The notes under the pieces were generated by a model that was given only the letters and a program-made list of their open reading frames with translations, was not told the origin of the DNA and ran no database searches. The translations under genes were made by a program, and so were the position numbers. DNA of 64,000 nt, taken from the NCBI GenBank assembly GCA_950295325.1, contig OX485809.1:14322001-14386000 (forward strand). Direction: 5' to 3'. The number at the start of each line of letters is the position of its first letter. Position 1 is the first letter of the stretch. Source of the stretch: Polytrichum commune. Lineage: Eukaryota; Streptophyta; Polytrichopsida; Polytrichales; Polytrichaceae. Positions 50,355 through 61,490 of the stretch are shown here, one piece after another.

Positions 50355-50760
50355 GGCAAGCCAAAAGTCTTTATGGGACTAAAAGTGCATCAAGGTGGTG
50401 TCAAACACGTTAATTCACTTCAGCAATGGAGTGCAATAGCCTTCACAAGATAGAGGCTAATATCAACATTATGGTTCAACTGGAACAAAGACTTGAGACT
50501 CCCTAGTACTTACAACATTCTCAAACATTGAAGGGAACTTATCTCTAATGGAGTTGTATGAGGGACACTCCAACACAAAGTGTGCCCTCATTTTCAACTT
50601 CATTGTAAGAGCAAAAATGGCACAATTTATTGTCTCTAGGGATTGGGAATGTCGATCACCAACCAATTTCAATGGCAAGTCTATGATTTGAGGTGCGGTA
50701 AGCATCAATGATTTTGCATGGGTGATGTCAATGTTTGAATCGAATACAATTGACATTCAT
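50355..50760 (-). pseudogene. LINE reverse-transcriptase C-terminal remnant, copy 3
   Basis: The minus strand reads CAIFALTMKLKMRAHFVLEC, then PSYNSIRDKFPSMFENVV and a diverged tail. It is the inverse of the remnants at 29370-29720 and 46350-46740. An open frame covers 50469-50756 but has no reverse-transcriptase core. Confidence 0.65.
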
Positions 50761-51720
50761 GAATGAAAAAGTCCTCGAGTGTGAAGGTGATCCTCATTTC
50801 TTCCTTGTGAGGTGGAAAGAGTTCCAATCTTTAGCAAGGAAGGCCTCCTTGAGAGCATCAAATGTGATTTTTGGTGGTTATGGGATGTTATGGGTTTCCC
50901 ATTGAGGTAGACCCATAGAGAAAATCCAATTGGTAAAGGTGATGTCTGCCATAGTCCAACTTGCATGATTGACAACTTTCCACTTGTAACATAGTATTTG
51001 TGAAAAAGTCACATTCACATGTGATGTTTTTTTTTCAATGCTAGCTCAATTTCTAGTCTTGTGCAGTGCACTTGAACTTTGAAAAGGGTTGTAGTTGGCA
51101 AAACCTGCCTCCAAAGACCGATTCACGCCAACTATTCAAGAAAAAGACATATGTGTCATTTTTACTTGCCAAGTGAGGTTTTCACAAATACCACGTTCTC
51201 TAATATGTTGACCTCCCAACTAAATCTTTTACACCTATTACTAAGGGTTGAAAGTTATTGTGGGTAGGAAATAACATGACCTACTGTATTTTATGTGTGG
51301 GTAGAAAATTAGGGTTGCTTACAATATATACTAATAAAGAATAATAGAATTTAAACTGATAAAATGTTAAGAATATAACGTTAGAAATTTGATATAAAAT
51401 TATTATTATATGATTTCAACCCATAATAATTCGTTTTTACATTTTACATTAAAAATTTCTTTCATATTTATAGTTTCACACATATAATACTATGGACTCA
51501 AAATTTTCATGGGTCAAGAAAAGTTACATTGACCGATATTATCATTGTATGACAAAATTAAAGCCAACCCCAATATTAGATGTACAAAATGTACTTCACA
51601 TCAAAGTACTCAACTAAATAAGTGTTAAGTAGGAGACTCATTTAAAGCTTCGCCGACATCAAGTGAGGTGACTCAAGTTTGTATTAATACTACTATTCTT
51701 CCTCAACTTGTTTATAAACT
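50760..51720. other. AT-rich intergenic DNA, no gene supported
   Basis: Only short frames lie here and no repeat termini were identified. The minus-strand DNA continuing from the LINE remnant to about 51000 may belong to the same dead element (a 72-codon frame at 50757-50975 lies in the right place) but has no domain that I recognise. Confidence 0.35.
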
Positions 51721-51731
51721 CTCTTTAGTAC

Positions 51732-52579
51732 AGAGGACGTTAGGTACCCCCACGAACTTTTCGGGGGGGGGAATATTCTGTTAGGGGCAGCCCCCGACAT
51801 TTTTTCTGCACCCGACCGAAAACTGCTGCCCGTCTGCCCGATTTCAAAAAAACTATTGTACTTGCATTTTTGAAGGCTACTTGTCCACAACTCCCATATT
51901 GAGTGCACTTCATTTTCAAGGTCTCAAATCCAATATATATGTTCACTTCCATTGAGTAAATAAGCAATTGACTAGATTTCATTTTCAAAGTGAAACCGCC
52001 AATAAAGCATGTAATTAACTTGGAAGTCAAAAATATTACAAAATCCTCATTAGCACTGAGGTTATAATTTTTGTCACTTACAATTCAAAGGGACTTTGTC
52101 ATTCTAAAATGAAACTAAAATTTATTAAAAAATAATATGTATATATATATAGATAGATAGATAGTTAATATAGTTAATACCTTCTACTATCACAAAGTTT
52201 TCATATGCATTTAAACTAGTTAAGTAAGATTGAATGCAACTAAGTCTAAGATATTTTGATTAATCCTAACTAATCCTATTTAAGCCCAATTAAATCAGAA
52301 AATATGCTTACCAAATTAATTAATCCTAATTAATTATAAAATGTACTTCCTGGAATTAATCATGATTTAAATGGAATTAACTCCAGTAAATGTAATTTAT
52401 GATGCACTCAATATGGGATTTGTGGACAAGTAGCCTTCAAAAATGCAAGTACAATAGTTTTTTTGAAATCGGGCAGACGGGCAGCAGTTTTCGGTCGGGT
52501 GCAGAAAAAATGTCGGGGGCTGCCCCTAACAGAATATTCTCCCCCCGAAAAGTTCGTGGGGGGGTACCTAACGTCCTCC
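51732..52579. mobile_element. Foldback MULE-like non-autonomous transposon with 9-bp target duplication
   Basis: Long terminal inverted repeats of about 176 bp (51732-51907 and 52403-52579) start with GAGGACGTTAGGTACCCCC and are almost identical, differing mainly in the length of G/C runs and a few bases. The pair is flanked by CTTTAGTAC at 51723-51731 and CTTTAGTAC at 52580-52588. A 9-bp duplication and TIRs above 100 bp are the hallmarks of Mutator-like elements. The about 500-bp centre is AT-rich and encodes no transposase, so mobility would need a helper in trans. Confidence 0.85.
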
Positions 52580-53196
52580 CTTTAGTACTGTGGCAAACTC
52601 CAATTTTCTTCCCCGCCAGCATCACATGTCAGAAATGAGCCCTTATTCAATTCATGTGGTTGAGATCTTGCTTACCAATTTAGGACCAATTTGCACTTGA
52701 AAAATTGCACCAAGGATCGAAAAAATTGTATCCATATTATATCATATGAAAGGTGTAGTTTGCAAGTTTTCATGATAAAATATTACACTAAAAATTGTAA
52801 TTAGTCTCACATGGTATTTTATCTCAATATTGTAGCTTTTCTAATGAGACTTGCTATGAATAAGTTTGCAAATGTTGTCGTTGCAACTTACTTTTAGTTC
52901 ATCCACTACCCAAACACTCTACCTACTCTGCTGGGTTGTTGAAATGTGGTTGGGTGCATGCTCTTGGTTGCCCACTCTTCTATGCCATAATGTATGAAAT
53001 CCATGTCATCATTGAAACAAAGTTTAGTATATTATGCATCCGAACATTTATGCAATGAAATGTTGTGAAGTCTGATTGGAATTTGGATGAAAAATCATTT
53101 AGTAACTGACAATAATTATAACACTCTAAATCTATAGTGCCCAATTTTTTTTATTTTTTTTATAAGGAATGACAGATATTGTTTGGCTTACGTTTA

Positions 53197-53536
53197 GGGC
53201 CATTTTACACACGAGATTGAAGGCCCGCAACCATTGCATTATAAGATCTCTTATTGGTTGAAAAGGCCAAGATCGTCCAAGTTCACTTCACACTAGAAGG
53301 TGAAAGCTCAAGGGCCCAAAGAAATCATCATAGATGAAAAAGTCTACATGAATTCCTACATGACAATATATAAGTATTGTTTCATGCTGTGTCGGAATTC
53401 GCATTAGGCTCATCTCCAAGAGGTAGTCAGGACGCAAATTCCGGCAGACCTCGTCTAGTCGTATGACCTTTGGAAGAGAATCAAGCGCCCTCACAGTTAC
53501 ATGGTCACGTCCCTTGGCTTGTGTGTGAAGTGGTCC
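53197..53536. mobile_element. Harbinger-like MITE P, copy 2 (target duplication TTA)
   Basis: The element is 340 bp, from GGGCCATTTTACACACGAG to GTGTGTGAAGTGGTCC, flanked by TTA at 53194-53196 and TTA at 53537-53539. The interior retains AGGTGAA..GGGCCCAAAG and a degraded form of the hairpin that is perfect in the copy at 15630. Confidence 0.8.
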
Positions 53537-53573
53537 TTAGTGTTGATGACACTACAAGGGTCGTTTACAACTA

Positions 53574-54072
53574 GGGCCACTTCACACATGAGCCAAGAGC
53601 CGTGACCATGAAATTGTGAGAGCCCAAAAGAAAGTGTCCAAAGGCCGTCCCAAGACACCTCCAAAATCATATAGTGTGGTCACGGACCCTCAAGTCTAGT
53701 GTGAAATCACATGTGACGGGGCCCTCAACCAATTGATATTTCAATCAATTTCTATTCATGCGGGTCCTCACACATGATAAAATAAAATAAATCAACGGTT
53801 GCGAGCGTTCGGAGTGCCATGGTCTCCCGGTTTTGTGTTAGACCTACCTCCAAGAGATGGTTTTTGAAAATATTCCAAGTGACCATGAAACATGATCCAT
53901 TTGATGCCACGTAGAAATCCATGTGGACTTTACATCCATCTTGCATTCACATACTGCACTGGTCCCTCAAGCGTAGTGTGAAGCGAACTTGGACCGGCTC
54001 CACCTTTTCGACCAACGAGAGTGCTTGAAGTGTAATGGGCACGGGCTCTCAGTCTCGTGTGTGAAGTGGCCC
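53574..54072. mobile_element. Harbinger-like MITE P, copy 3
   Basis: The element is 499 bp, from GGGCCACTTCACACATGAGC to GTGTGTGAAGTGGCCC, flanked by CTA on the left and TTA on the right, so the duplication has one mismatch. It lies 37 bases from copy 2 in the same family. The interior carries CATGGTCTCCCGG near 53818 and its diverged inverse ending near 53890. Confidence 0.75.
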
Positions 54073-54900
54073 TTAGTAATAAGCAAAACAAATAGGAATT
54101 GGCGACATGACTAAATACAACATTTAGTGTACGTAATGCCATTGTTTGAATATAGGTGGTGAACTATTGTAGTATATTTCCCAAGGAGGACGACTATGTC
54201 CCTCATCCCCCACTCCTTCATGGAATAAAGCCTAGTGGGAGATAAACCCCCCCTCCCCGTTTGGAAAGCGGAGTGTGCCGCCCTATTTGCAGCCCATCCG
54301 CCTTTTCCGTTGCCCTAATTTACTCAACCCCTATAATCAAGGGCCATTGACTTATGGATCCACCCATGCTCTTGTAATAGCATGCTATGGTATGGTAGGC
54401 TAGGGAAGGGGGGGGGGGGGGGATCCTATCTACCAATTCTTCTTTAAAGTTCTCTGCATATTCCGCTCTTCATTTGGAATATGGATCTTGAATCTAAAAG
54501 TATTAGATGAATCTTGAATCTACGCGTATGCTAAAACCGCCACTTTTGAGCGCGAAGCATAGTTGCTATTCTTCGGCACTAATCGCGGTAAATGGTGGTC
54601 GTGAACGATTGACAAGGGATTCCAACGTACCAGTTGGTGAAAGTAAGTTTTTTTTTTTTAAAAATTTTGTATGCAAACGTTATGTTACAGCTCAAAGTTT
54701 TATCAATAGGTGACTCAAAACCAACAATATGGGGTTTATTGTTGGTAAGGTGTTGGACATTCTCGTAATCAATGTGGATTTATTTATATTTTGCAAAGTT
54801 TTATAGTGTTGGTTTTAGTACCGTTTATCTTAGTAGATGATCATTCCAAATAACATGTGACTAAAGTTTTGACTAAAGTTTTGACTAAAGTTTTGTTTGC
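54072..54900. other. Intergenic DNA with a G homopolymer, no gene supported
   Basis: A run of about 14 G (about 54408-54421) and ordinary AT-rich sequence. One 68-codon plus-strand frame (54507-54713) shows no domain. Confidence 0.35.
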
Positions 54901-54929
54901 ATATACATGAAGTGACTCACGTTTCACAA

Positions 54930-55960
54930 AGGCTTTAGCCTTAACATGGGTTTTGGATTATGGCCAAATGTGCTTGAAGCACACCAAACACTCCACATCT
55001 TTTCTTGCAGACTCTTGCTTTTTAGCAAAATACTTTTGTTTTTCATCTTGTGGTTCATGGATGGTTTGAACAAAACAACTTCAATGGGGGTAGATTCCAT
55101 CAACTTAAAGGTAGTACCTATTATACTAAACATACCTATTAACCCTAAAGTTGATACCATCACCTCTTCCATTACGTATGTTCTTAATTAGAGGGGATGT
55201 GTTCAAAACAATCAAATTGTTGTTGGAACTTGAAACTCCAAAGTAAGCATGCCAAATCCACACGGATTGATCATCCATTGCCTTAAGAACTATGGACTTG
55301 TTACCTGAATCATTCGCGTATTGACCTACCCAAGAGGCATGATGACAAATTTTCCACCACCAATGCGTACAATCTATAATGGCGAACATGCCAGGTCACC
55401 CTCTTCCTTCATTAATGTTCATCTGGCGCAAAATGTTAGCACAAGTAAGGTTGTCTCGAATACGTAGACTCAAAACACTCTCTCACAACAATACAAAACC
55501 TTTTCATGCTCTCATTGATGATTGACCCACCCATGCAACAATAATCATCTAGGAATTAAATGCCACCCCATAACCAAACATTCTTATGGTAGCAATGCAC
55601 ATCTGCACCATGGAAAAACCCAATTGGTCTGCAACATCTTATAGATGTGTAAAGTATATACATCTTGTTGACATACAACATTCATAAATCGAGTGAACAA
55701 GGATCTACACATACGAAACCTTCTTCTAAATTTATCATTAGGATATTGAAGAGGGTTGGCACAGTAGCTTCTCTTGAGTTTTGAATGTCTAGTTGCTCTC
55801 CCCCTATCTATATTAGCGTGTTTTCCAATCATTGAACCCCTGTGATGGCTAGAAGAAGCACCATAATCATCAACGTAAAGCTCTTGCACCAACTCAATAG
55901 ATGAATCTACCATTTGCTGCACGAAGTGATCCTCGTCGGAATCATCATTCAAAGCATCCT
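54930..55960 (-). pseudogene. Degenerate PIF/Harbinger transposase (DDE_Tnp_4 / plant transposon protein family)
   Basis: On the minus strand the fragments run in family order. They are an acidic N-terminus (55952 downward), FRRRFRMCRSLFTRFMNVV (about 55670-55730) and TIRMFGYGVAFNS (about 55560-55600). Then come RDNLTCANILRQMN and GMFAIIDCTHWWWK, then WVGQYANDSGN..VLKAMDD with QSVWIWHAYFGVSSSNNNL (55126-55389), and a tail resembling the family end (SLQEKMWSVWCASSTFGHNP, about 54960-55020). The DC-x-HW block holds the first catalytic Asp. Stops and frameshifts between 55390 and 55590 make it a pseudogene. It sits 0.9 kb from two Harbinger-like MITEs, though their ends have not been matched to it. 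Confidence 0.75.
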
Positions 55961-56019
55961 ACAACAAGGCTTGGTAATAGTTGTAACCATAATAATCCAT
56001 CATTGTCATTACGAAGACA

Positions 56020-56770
56020 CCAACGTTGCCCTAAAAAATATAAAAGAGAATAAGAAAATTAAGAGGAAGAGAGAAAGGGACGAAGATAATAATAGAAAAA
56101 TAGAGAAAGAGAGAAGTGGAAGACAACAAAAGGATGTACCCAATATTCTAAACCACAACCCATATATATATGATCGTATGCTAGATACTATGTTGTGTTG
56201 TTTATACACATACCCTAAACCCGTTTAAACATTATGGTTATTCACCTTGAAAAGGGTGGTAAAACCCAAAACATTCAACCTTAAACTATATGTTCACCAT
56301 ATAAGATAAAGCTATTGGTGAGTTATGCAACCCGCTCGTTTATCTTTATTGGCCATGCTCAAAAGGGTTGGTCACATTTATAATTAGGCCATGAGAAATT
56401 TGTAAAAGGATGTTGATGAGATGATTAATGGCTGCAACCCCATATCCTTAGAAAGTAGAGTTGTGGATGAAAATCGGATGAAGATTGGAGATGAGCTGAA
56501 ATGGATGAACACCATATATTGGGAAGAAAACTATGTAAAATAGTTTAAAAGCATCAGTGACCACCCAATTATCATAATTTTTTGAGGGATTAGATTCTTA
56601 GTAAGGTAGATGTGTGTTATCAAATACCTTCCTCTTTGCGCCCACCTTTTGTAGGATATGAAACAAGCAATTAGTGCAAGATGATTGGCAATCCAAATTG
56701 TGCATGTAGCCAGTTGTCTCATAATTTATGGAGCTCGTATGATTATCTTATTATTGATTAAAGTAAAGAT
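56020..56770. other. Intergenic DNA downstream of the Harbinger pseudogene
   Basis: Purine-rich, with an AGAGA/GAAAGAG stretch near 56045-56130. No gene, RNA or terminal repeat is supported. Confidence 0.35.
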
Positions 56771-56970
56771 TATCATGCTCATTACCTGATCATATAGCCT
56801 CCTCTCCCCTTCAACTGTCCCAATCTTGTTGACTATTAAATCTAGAATGATTAGCATATTTTGAGCACATAATACAATCTCTTTCAAAAACATGTCTTAT
56901 TGGTGTTTGTTCTTAGATCCACACCTAATCACATATCACTCAAATATAGGTGTCCATGTTGATGTTGTGT
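56770..56970 (-). repeat. Dispersed repeat A, minus-strand copy 2
   Basis: CCTCCTCTCCCC, TTGTTGACTATTAAATCTAG and GTTCTTAGATCCACACCTAA match 28800-28930 in order and are the inverse of the plus-strand copies. Confidence 0.55.
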
Positions 56971-57119
56971 TGGAATTAGGCACGTCTACCTTAAGCTTAC
57001 AAAGAAATGTCAAATAGCACAACAATGCTCAATTGGACGGAGTGCATGAAGCCCATGCATAAAAGTTCCATCATTTTTTACCACCAAAGGTTTAAAGTTT
57101 AAGGTAGAGGTGCCTAATT

Positions 57120-57420
57120 TTATTACATATCTTAGTCGGACACCTATATTTGATTGGTATGTGGTTAAGTGTGGATCCAAGAATGGACACCACGACATGT
57201 GATTAAAAAAGACTGGACTACATGCTCAACATTTGTTAGCCATTTAAAGCTCCGTAGTCAACACAAATGGGAGAACCTATATAACCATTTAATGAACACG
57301 AGATTCTTCACTTTGATTATGATATGAGCTCCGAGAATTGTGAGGAAAGTGGCTATGGTCTTGATTTGGATTTGCTAAAAGACTGAGATGTCCCTAAACT
57401 ACCGGGTGATAGTGGAGAGG
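57120..57420 (+). repeat. Dispersed repeat A copy interrupted by a retroelement tail
   Basis: GTGTGGATCCAAGAATGGAC, GACTGGACTACATGCTCAAC and ATATAACCATTTAATGAAC follow family A order. The next family word (TTTGCTAACCATCTTGTGCT) appears only at 57664, after the tail at 57420-57660, so the tail element seems to have inserted into this copy of A. Confidence 0.6.
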
Positions 57421-57660
57421 TACCCATTTTTGAATAGAGTGGTTGGCGATTCAATTCCCGTTGGGAAATCTTCTCTCTACTTGACGGAAAAAACTAGCTA
57501 GGTAGGTAGGAAGCCAAGAGCCCACCCACCGCAAGGTAGGTAGTAAACCCCACCCTGCACCAAGAGGATTCTTGAGCAAGGTAGGACCAATGGGCTCAAA
57601 TTCACGTCGGATTGCCCAACATTAGTTATTTATTTAGTTATTTGTTTATGTATTTGTTTA
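57420..57660 (+). mobile_element. Short retroelement 3' tail (SINE-like or truncated LINE) with period-8 end
   Basis: The piece runs from about GATGTCCCTAAACTACCGGG through GCCCACCCACCGCAAGGTAG and GGGCTCAAATTCACGTCGG to a TTATTTAG-type short-period end at 57625-57660. GGATTTGCTAA occurs on both sides (about 57367 and 57661) and could be its target duplication. The tail resembles those at 17340-17525 and 50030-50160. Confidence 0.5.
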
Positions 57661-58540
57661 TGGATTTGCTAACCATCTTGTGCTAATCACGTGTTCCACA
57701 TCCTAGGAGAAATGGGCGAGTAAGAAAAAATAATTATTTAAGACTCATCTACCTTATGATAAAATAACTCTGCTGTTGACAGTTCTTGAATCCCTCACTC
57801 TGTAACTCGAGTCCAGTTTTGAATCTTCTCAGGCTGCCATGCCATGTGTAAGTCAGTGTCCTTGGAGATTTTTGGGCATAATTGGTCAAGATTGAAGTCC
57901 TCATATGAGTTTCATTTTGAAGGGCTCTCAAATTCCAGCCCTTCAATTGAAGGGCTGGTTGAAATCCAAGACGTCAATCCAAGAATATAGAAACGAAGTA
58001 CAAAAATCATATTAAACTTGTGCATGAATTATAATATGGTACATGTTTCTAGTACAATGTGTAGAATTAAGAATCAACCATCTAACTCCACTTCTTGTAG
58101 TGACAATGCCCTACACTTGTTGGTCTTGTGGCGGGCAGATTATATTGAGGACTTCAAATGATGTCTTCATTTTCAAGTTGGGGTTGCGTTTTGAAGGGCT
58201 ACTTTGAGAGAGGTATATTTTGAAGGGCCAAATCGCATTTGAAGGGCATTGAAGACTTCGATCTTGAACACTGGTCAAGATCCTAGTGTTTCCAAGTCCA
58301 ACCGGTTACATGTTGTTATCCTTCAGATCTTCTTCATTAATTTGAGATATATTCCATAGATTCTGATTAGGGGAGGAATGGACTCAAAAGGTTGTTGCCC
58401 TTGTAGTAACCAAAAAAATAGATTCTTAATATCCCAAGCCCTGTAGTACAAGGGCGTACCCACAAGCTCAAATGGCACATAAGGTGCCACATGGTTGTGG
58501 ACCATGGGTCTAGCCAATGGAGTCGTGCTTAGCGTACTCA

Positions 58541-59749
58541 GGGGCGGTTTACACTATGGACCATGAAGTTGGACCAGGGCTCTGCAAGGCAGCTGATTGG
58601 CTCTTGAAGTTGTCCCGGGACAACTTCGGTTTACACTAAGGAAAAAATGGCAGAGGGACCATGGAGGTTGAGGTCCCCAAAATATAATTTTTAAGGCCAA
58701 ATAAATGCACTGACATGGTCCAACAGGTTTTGCGGTGAGAGAGGCAAGAGAGGTGGTCTGGTAGGAAAAGGCAAGGGCCCATGTTAGAGAAATGCCATTT
58801 CAAGAATGTTTTAATGAATCTACCTTTTATGTGCCTTAATTATATTATAGCCCATGAGACATACCAGCACTATCTTGCCCTACCCCTTAAACCGGCTTAC
58901 ACGTGTTTCATCAAACAATGCGGGACATCTAGAACTCAAGAATTCAGGTGCAGATTTGATTTTTTTGATCTACCAGCTGCAATGTTTGGAATTTGGGGGC
59001 ATGTAATATACCGTTGGAAAGGTCTTGAAAATACCTTTCCAACAATATATTACACGCCCCAAAATGTTTAAAAACTACAGTAGCAAAAGAAAAAAAAGAA
59101 AAAAACGTAGTTGTTTAGTGACTGTAGATCAGGGTGGTCAAAAGAAGCGCAATGGGAAATCTTCTAACATTAATTATCAAAGAATTGAAATTTAGTGTTG
59201 AGCAAGGTTGGGTGGTAACAACATTTGATATAATCAAACATCAAATATCCTATTTAATGTAGTGACAACACAAGGTACATGTCACAGTTAAATTACATTG
59301 AACATGTACAAATTGAATCGCTCATTTTTTTTTTGTAAAAATTGTTGTGAGAAGATTTGCAAGCCACATCTTCGACACATTTAACAAGAAGTGAAGACAG
59401 TTGAAGCCCAAGAGATGACAAGAAAATGATCAAACTTTAAGGCGAAAAGAGGAAAAAACTAAGTGACAAGATAAGTGAAGGCATGTGTAGGCAAGTGAAG
59501 GCAAATTGAAGTCAACAAAATGGTCAAACTTCATTTTTTTCCCAAAACTGCCCTTTTTGGGCTTATATTAAAAAAATCAGCACATCCACTTCTTGCCGCA
59601 TGGTCATTCCTCTTGGTCCACATTCGGTTTACACCTAGTGAGGGGCCCAACGGCTTTGTAAATCAAATGAAATGTAGACCATGAACTCGTACTGCGGAAT
59701 AAGGCATCTTCCGTGGGACGAGTTCATGGTCTATGGTGTAAACCGCCCC
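58541..59749. mobile_element. MITE Q, copy 2 (target duplication TCA)
   Basis: The element is 1209 bp, from GGGGCGGTTTACACTATGG to the inverse CTATGGTGTAAACCGCCCC, flanked by TCA at 58538-58540 and TCA at 59750-59752. It shares termini with 22055-22607. The interior repeats GGTTTACACTAAGG near 58630 and contains the hairpin at 58990-59065. No coding capacity. A 3-bp T-N-A duplication again suggests the Harbinger group. Confidence 0.75.
58990..59065. repeat. Imperfect hairpin inside MITE Q copy 2, arms about 34 bp
   Basis: TTTGGGGGCATGTAATATAC..GTTGGAAAGGT is inverted as ACCTTTCCAAC..AATATATTACACGCCCCAAA with a short A/T loop around 59024-59031. Confidence 0.85.
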
Positions 59750-61490
59750 TCAACCTTGCCAATTTGACTCCGAAAGTACATAGTGGAGGTCCTTTTTTGG
59801 GACCAACCTCATGGACACCTTTTGAGTTCATTCCTCCCCTACTGTATGGAAGTCTTGACCTTCCACCGGTTATTTCTCAACCTCGACTGGTTCATCTGTA
59901 ACTGGCGTTCAATGTTCCCTGTTCATTAGTGGTGTAGGTATATGTGTATATTCAAAGTGAAACAAAAACCATTGTAGACTACCTATCTTCCAAGCTTTTG
60001 GGGCTGCTAGGGCTGGTTTGTCTTGCACTTTAGGCTGCTGGGCCCCTACCAGAGTTCGGGAAGTTTTTGAAGCCTTAGTGGCTAATTGCCGGTAGTTGCT
60101 ACGAAGGGTCGGATTTTTTCCAATTTACATCGGCAAGAGCTGGTCTTTTGTAAAATCAATCGGCCAATTGCCTATATTTTCATATTTTCATTGGCCAATA
60201 TCCGATTAAATGGAATTCATATCGGCACTGATTGTTTAAGAAATGTATGAAAAGTTATTAGAAATCATTTCTTAGTACAAAATCTTGAATAAGTGAAAAG
60301 AAAGGCATGCTCAAAACTTTAAATTTGAAGAGTTAATATCCTTGGCAGGAATTGAACCTAGCAATGCCTTCACCGCTTGAAGGCCAAGGGTCCCCCAATT
60401 CTTCATAGAAGCAATTGGATTTGGTCATGGAAAGGTTGCATAATTCAAAAAGTTTAAGGTTTAGGGTACTTCCTCAAGTGTATCATCAGATGCCCCAGAC
60501 AAATAGCGATTTGGATGCTTCTAGCTGAAATCCAGTAACTCACAAGAAGAATTGGCTACATTTCCGGGACATTTTCTGGTCCATCGGCTAATTGCCGGAG
60601 GATTGAAATTACAGTCGGATTGCCATCCGATGGTTGGAAATTTGGACTGGCCACGAGGGGAAATCCATCGGCTGATAATGAACTAGCCGTCGGTTTTCCC
60701 CGAACATAGGCCCCTACCAATCTTACTGTAATTTATCCCTTTCTTCAGTTTCATGCGGAGGCCACACGCCACATTCCAAACGGAGTTCAATAAGCCCACC
60801 CGATTGATGTGGGAGAACCGGCTACTAGAGTAGAACCATATATTCCCGATTAGGACCCCATCAGGAATTTGTAGGGTGTCATAATTTTGATCAGGATGCG
60901 ATTAATTTAGGTTATTTCTTTTTGTGGGTGGCTGAAATAAGGTTTCATGATTCATGGTTTCTAAGGGTTTGTTTCCATGTAGGCCACCCCCCGCTCACCC
61001 ACCATATTCTAGTGAAAATGTATCGTAGAGGCGCTTATTCTCGATCATGACCCCATCAGCAATCTATAGGGTACTCGAATTTCGATCAGGTTCGGATTGA
61101 GTTTCGACTAGGCTAGGACTATATTACGATAAGGTCGGAACCAATAATGTCATGACACAAGTTCTAGTTTTGAGTATTCAAGTGAGAAGGAACGAGCGGT
61201 TAAAATTGGCAGTTATGGCAAACTCTAGACATAGGTAATATAACAGGACCAACTCTTGGCTTCAAAAATTCATAATAATTTCAATTTAAGGAATATAATT
61301 ACTGAAAAATTCACAGTCCTCCTAATTTCTATCTTCCTACGTAAATTTGTTTTTGTTACACCGTTCACGTAGACTCCCCCCTTTACCTTGATAATAGTGG
61401 TAGGGGCCTAGCTCAAAGAGGTGGGCATCTAGCTAGCCCTACACATACCAGCAACTAAAGAAATGTAAACAATCCAGTTGGCCCAGCAAC
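59750..61490. other. Repeat-like DNA without a gene
   Basis: The stretch 59865-59935 (CACCGGTTATTTCTCAACC, GACTGGTTCATCTGTAACTG) matches 21915-21985 (CAACCGGTGGTGATTTCTC, ACCGGTTCATCTGTAACTAG), so a further dispersed repeat flanks both MITE Q copies. At 60080-60710 CGGCCAATTGCC/CGGCTAATTGCCGG-type words recur. At 60850-60905 and 61030-61095 an imperfect direct repeat (GACCCCATCAGGAATTTGTA versus GACCCCATCAGCAATCTATA) lies about 185 bp apart. No gene is seen. Confidence 0.45.

Noticed and set aside
60340-60400. Minus-strand GGTTCAATTCC with a CCTTC/GAAGG stem resembling a tRNA
   Set aside because: The putative anticodon loop lacks the invariant T before the anticodon, the T-stem is mismatched and no acceptor stem is found.
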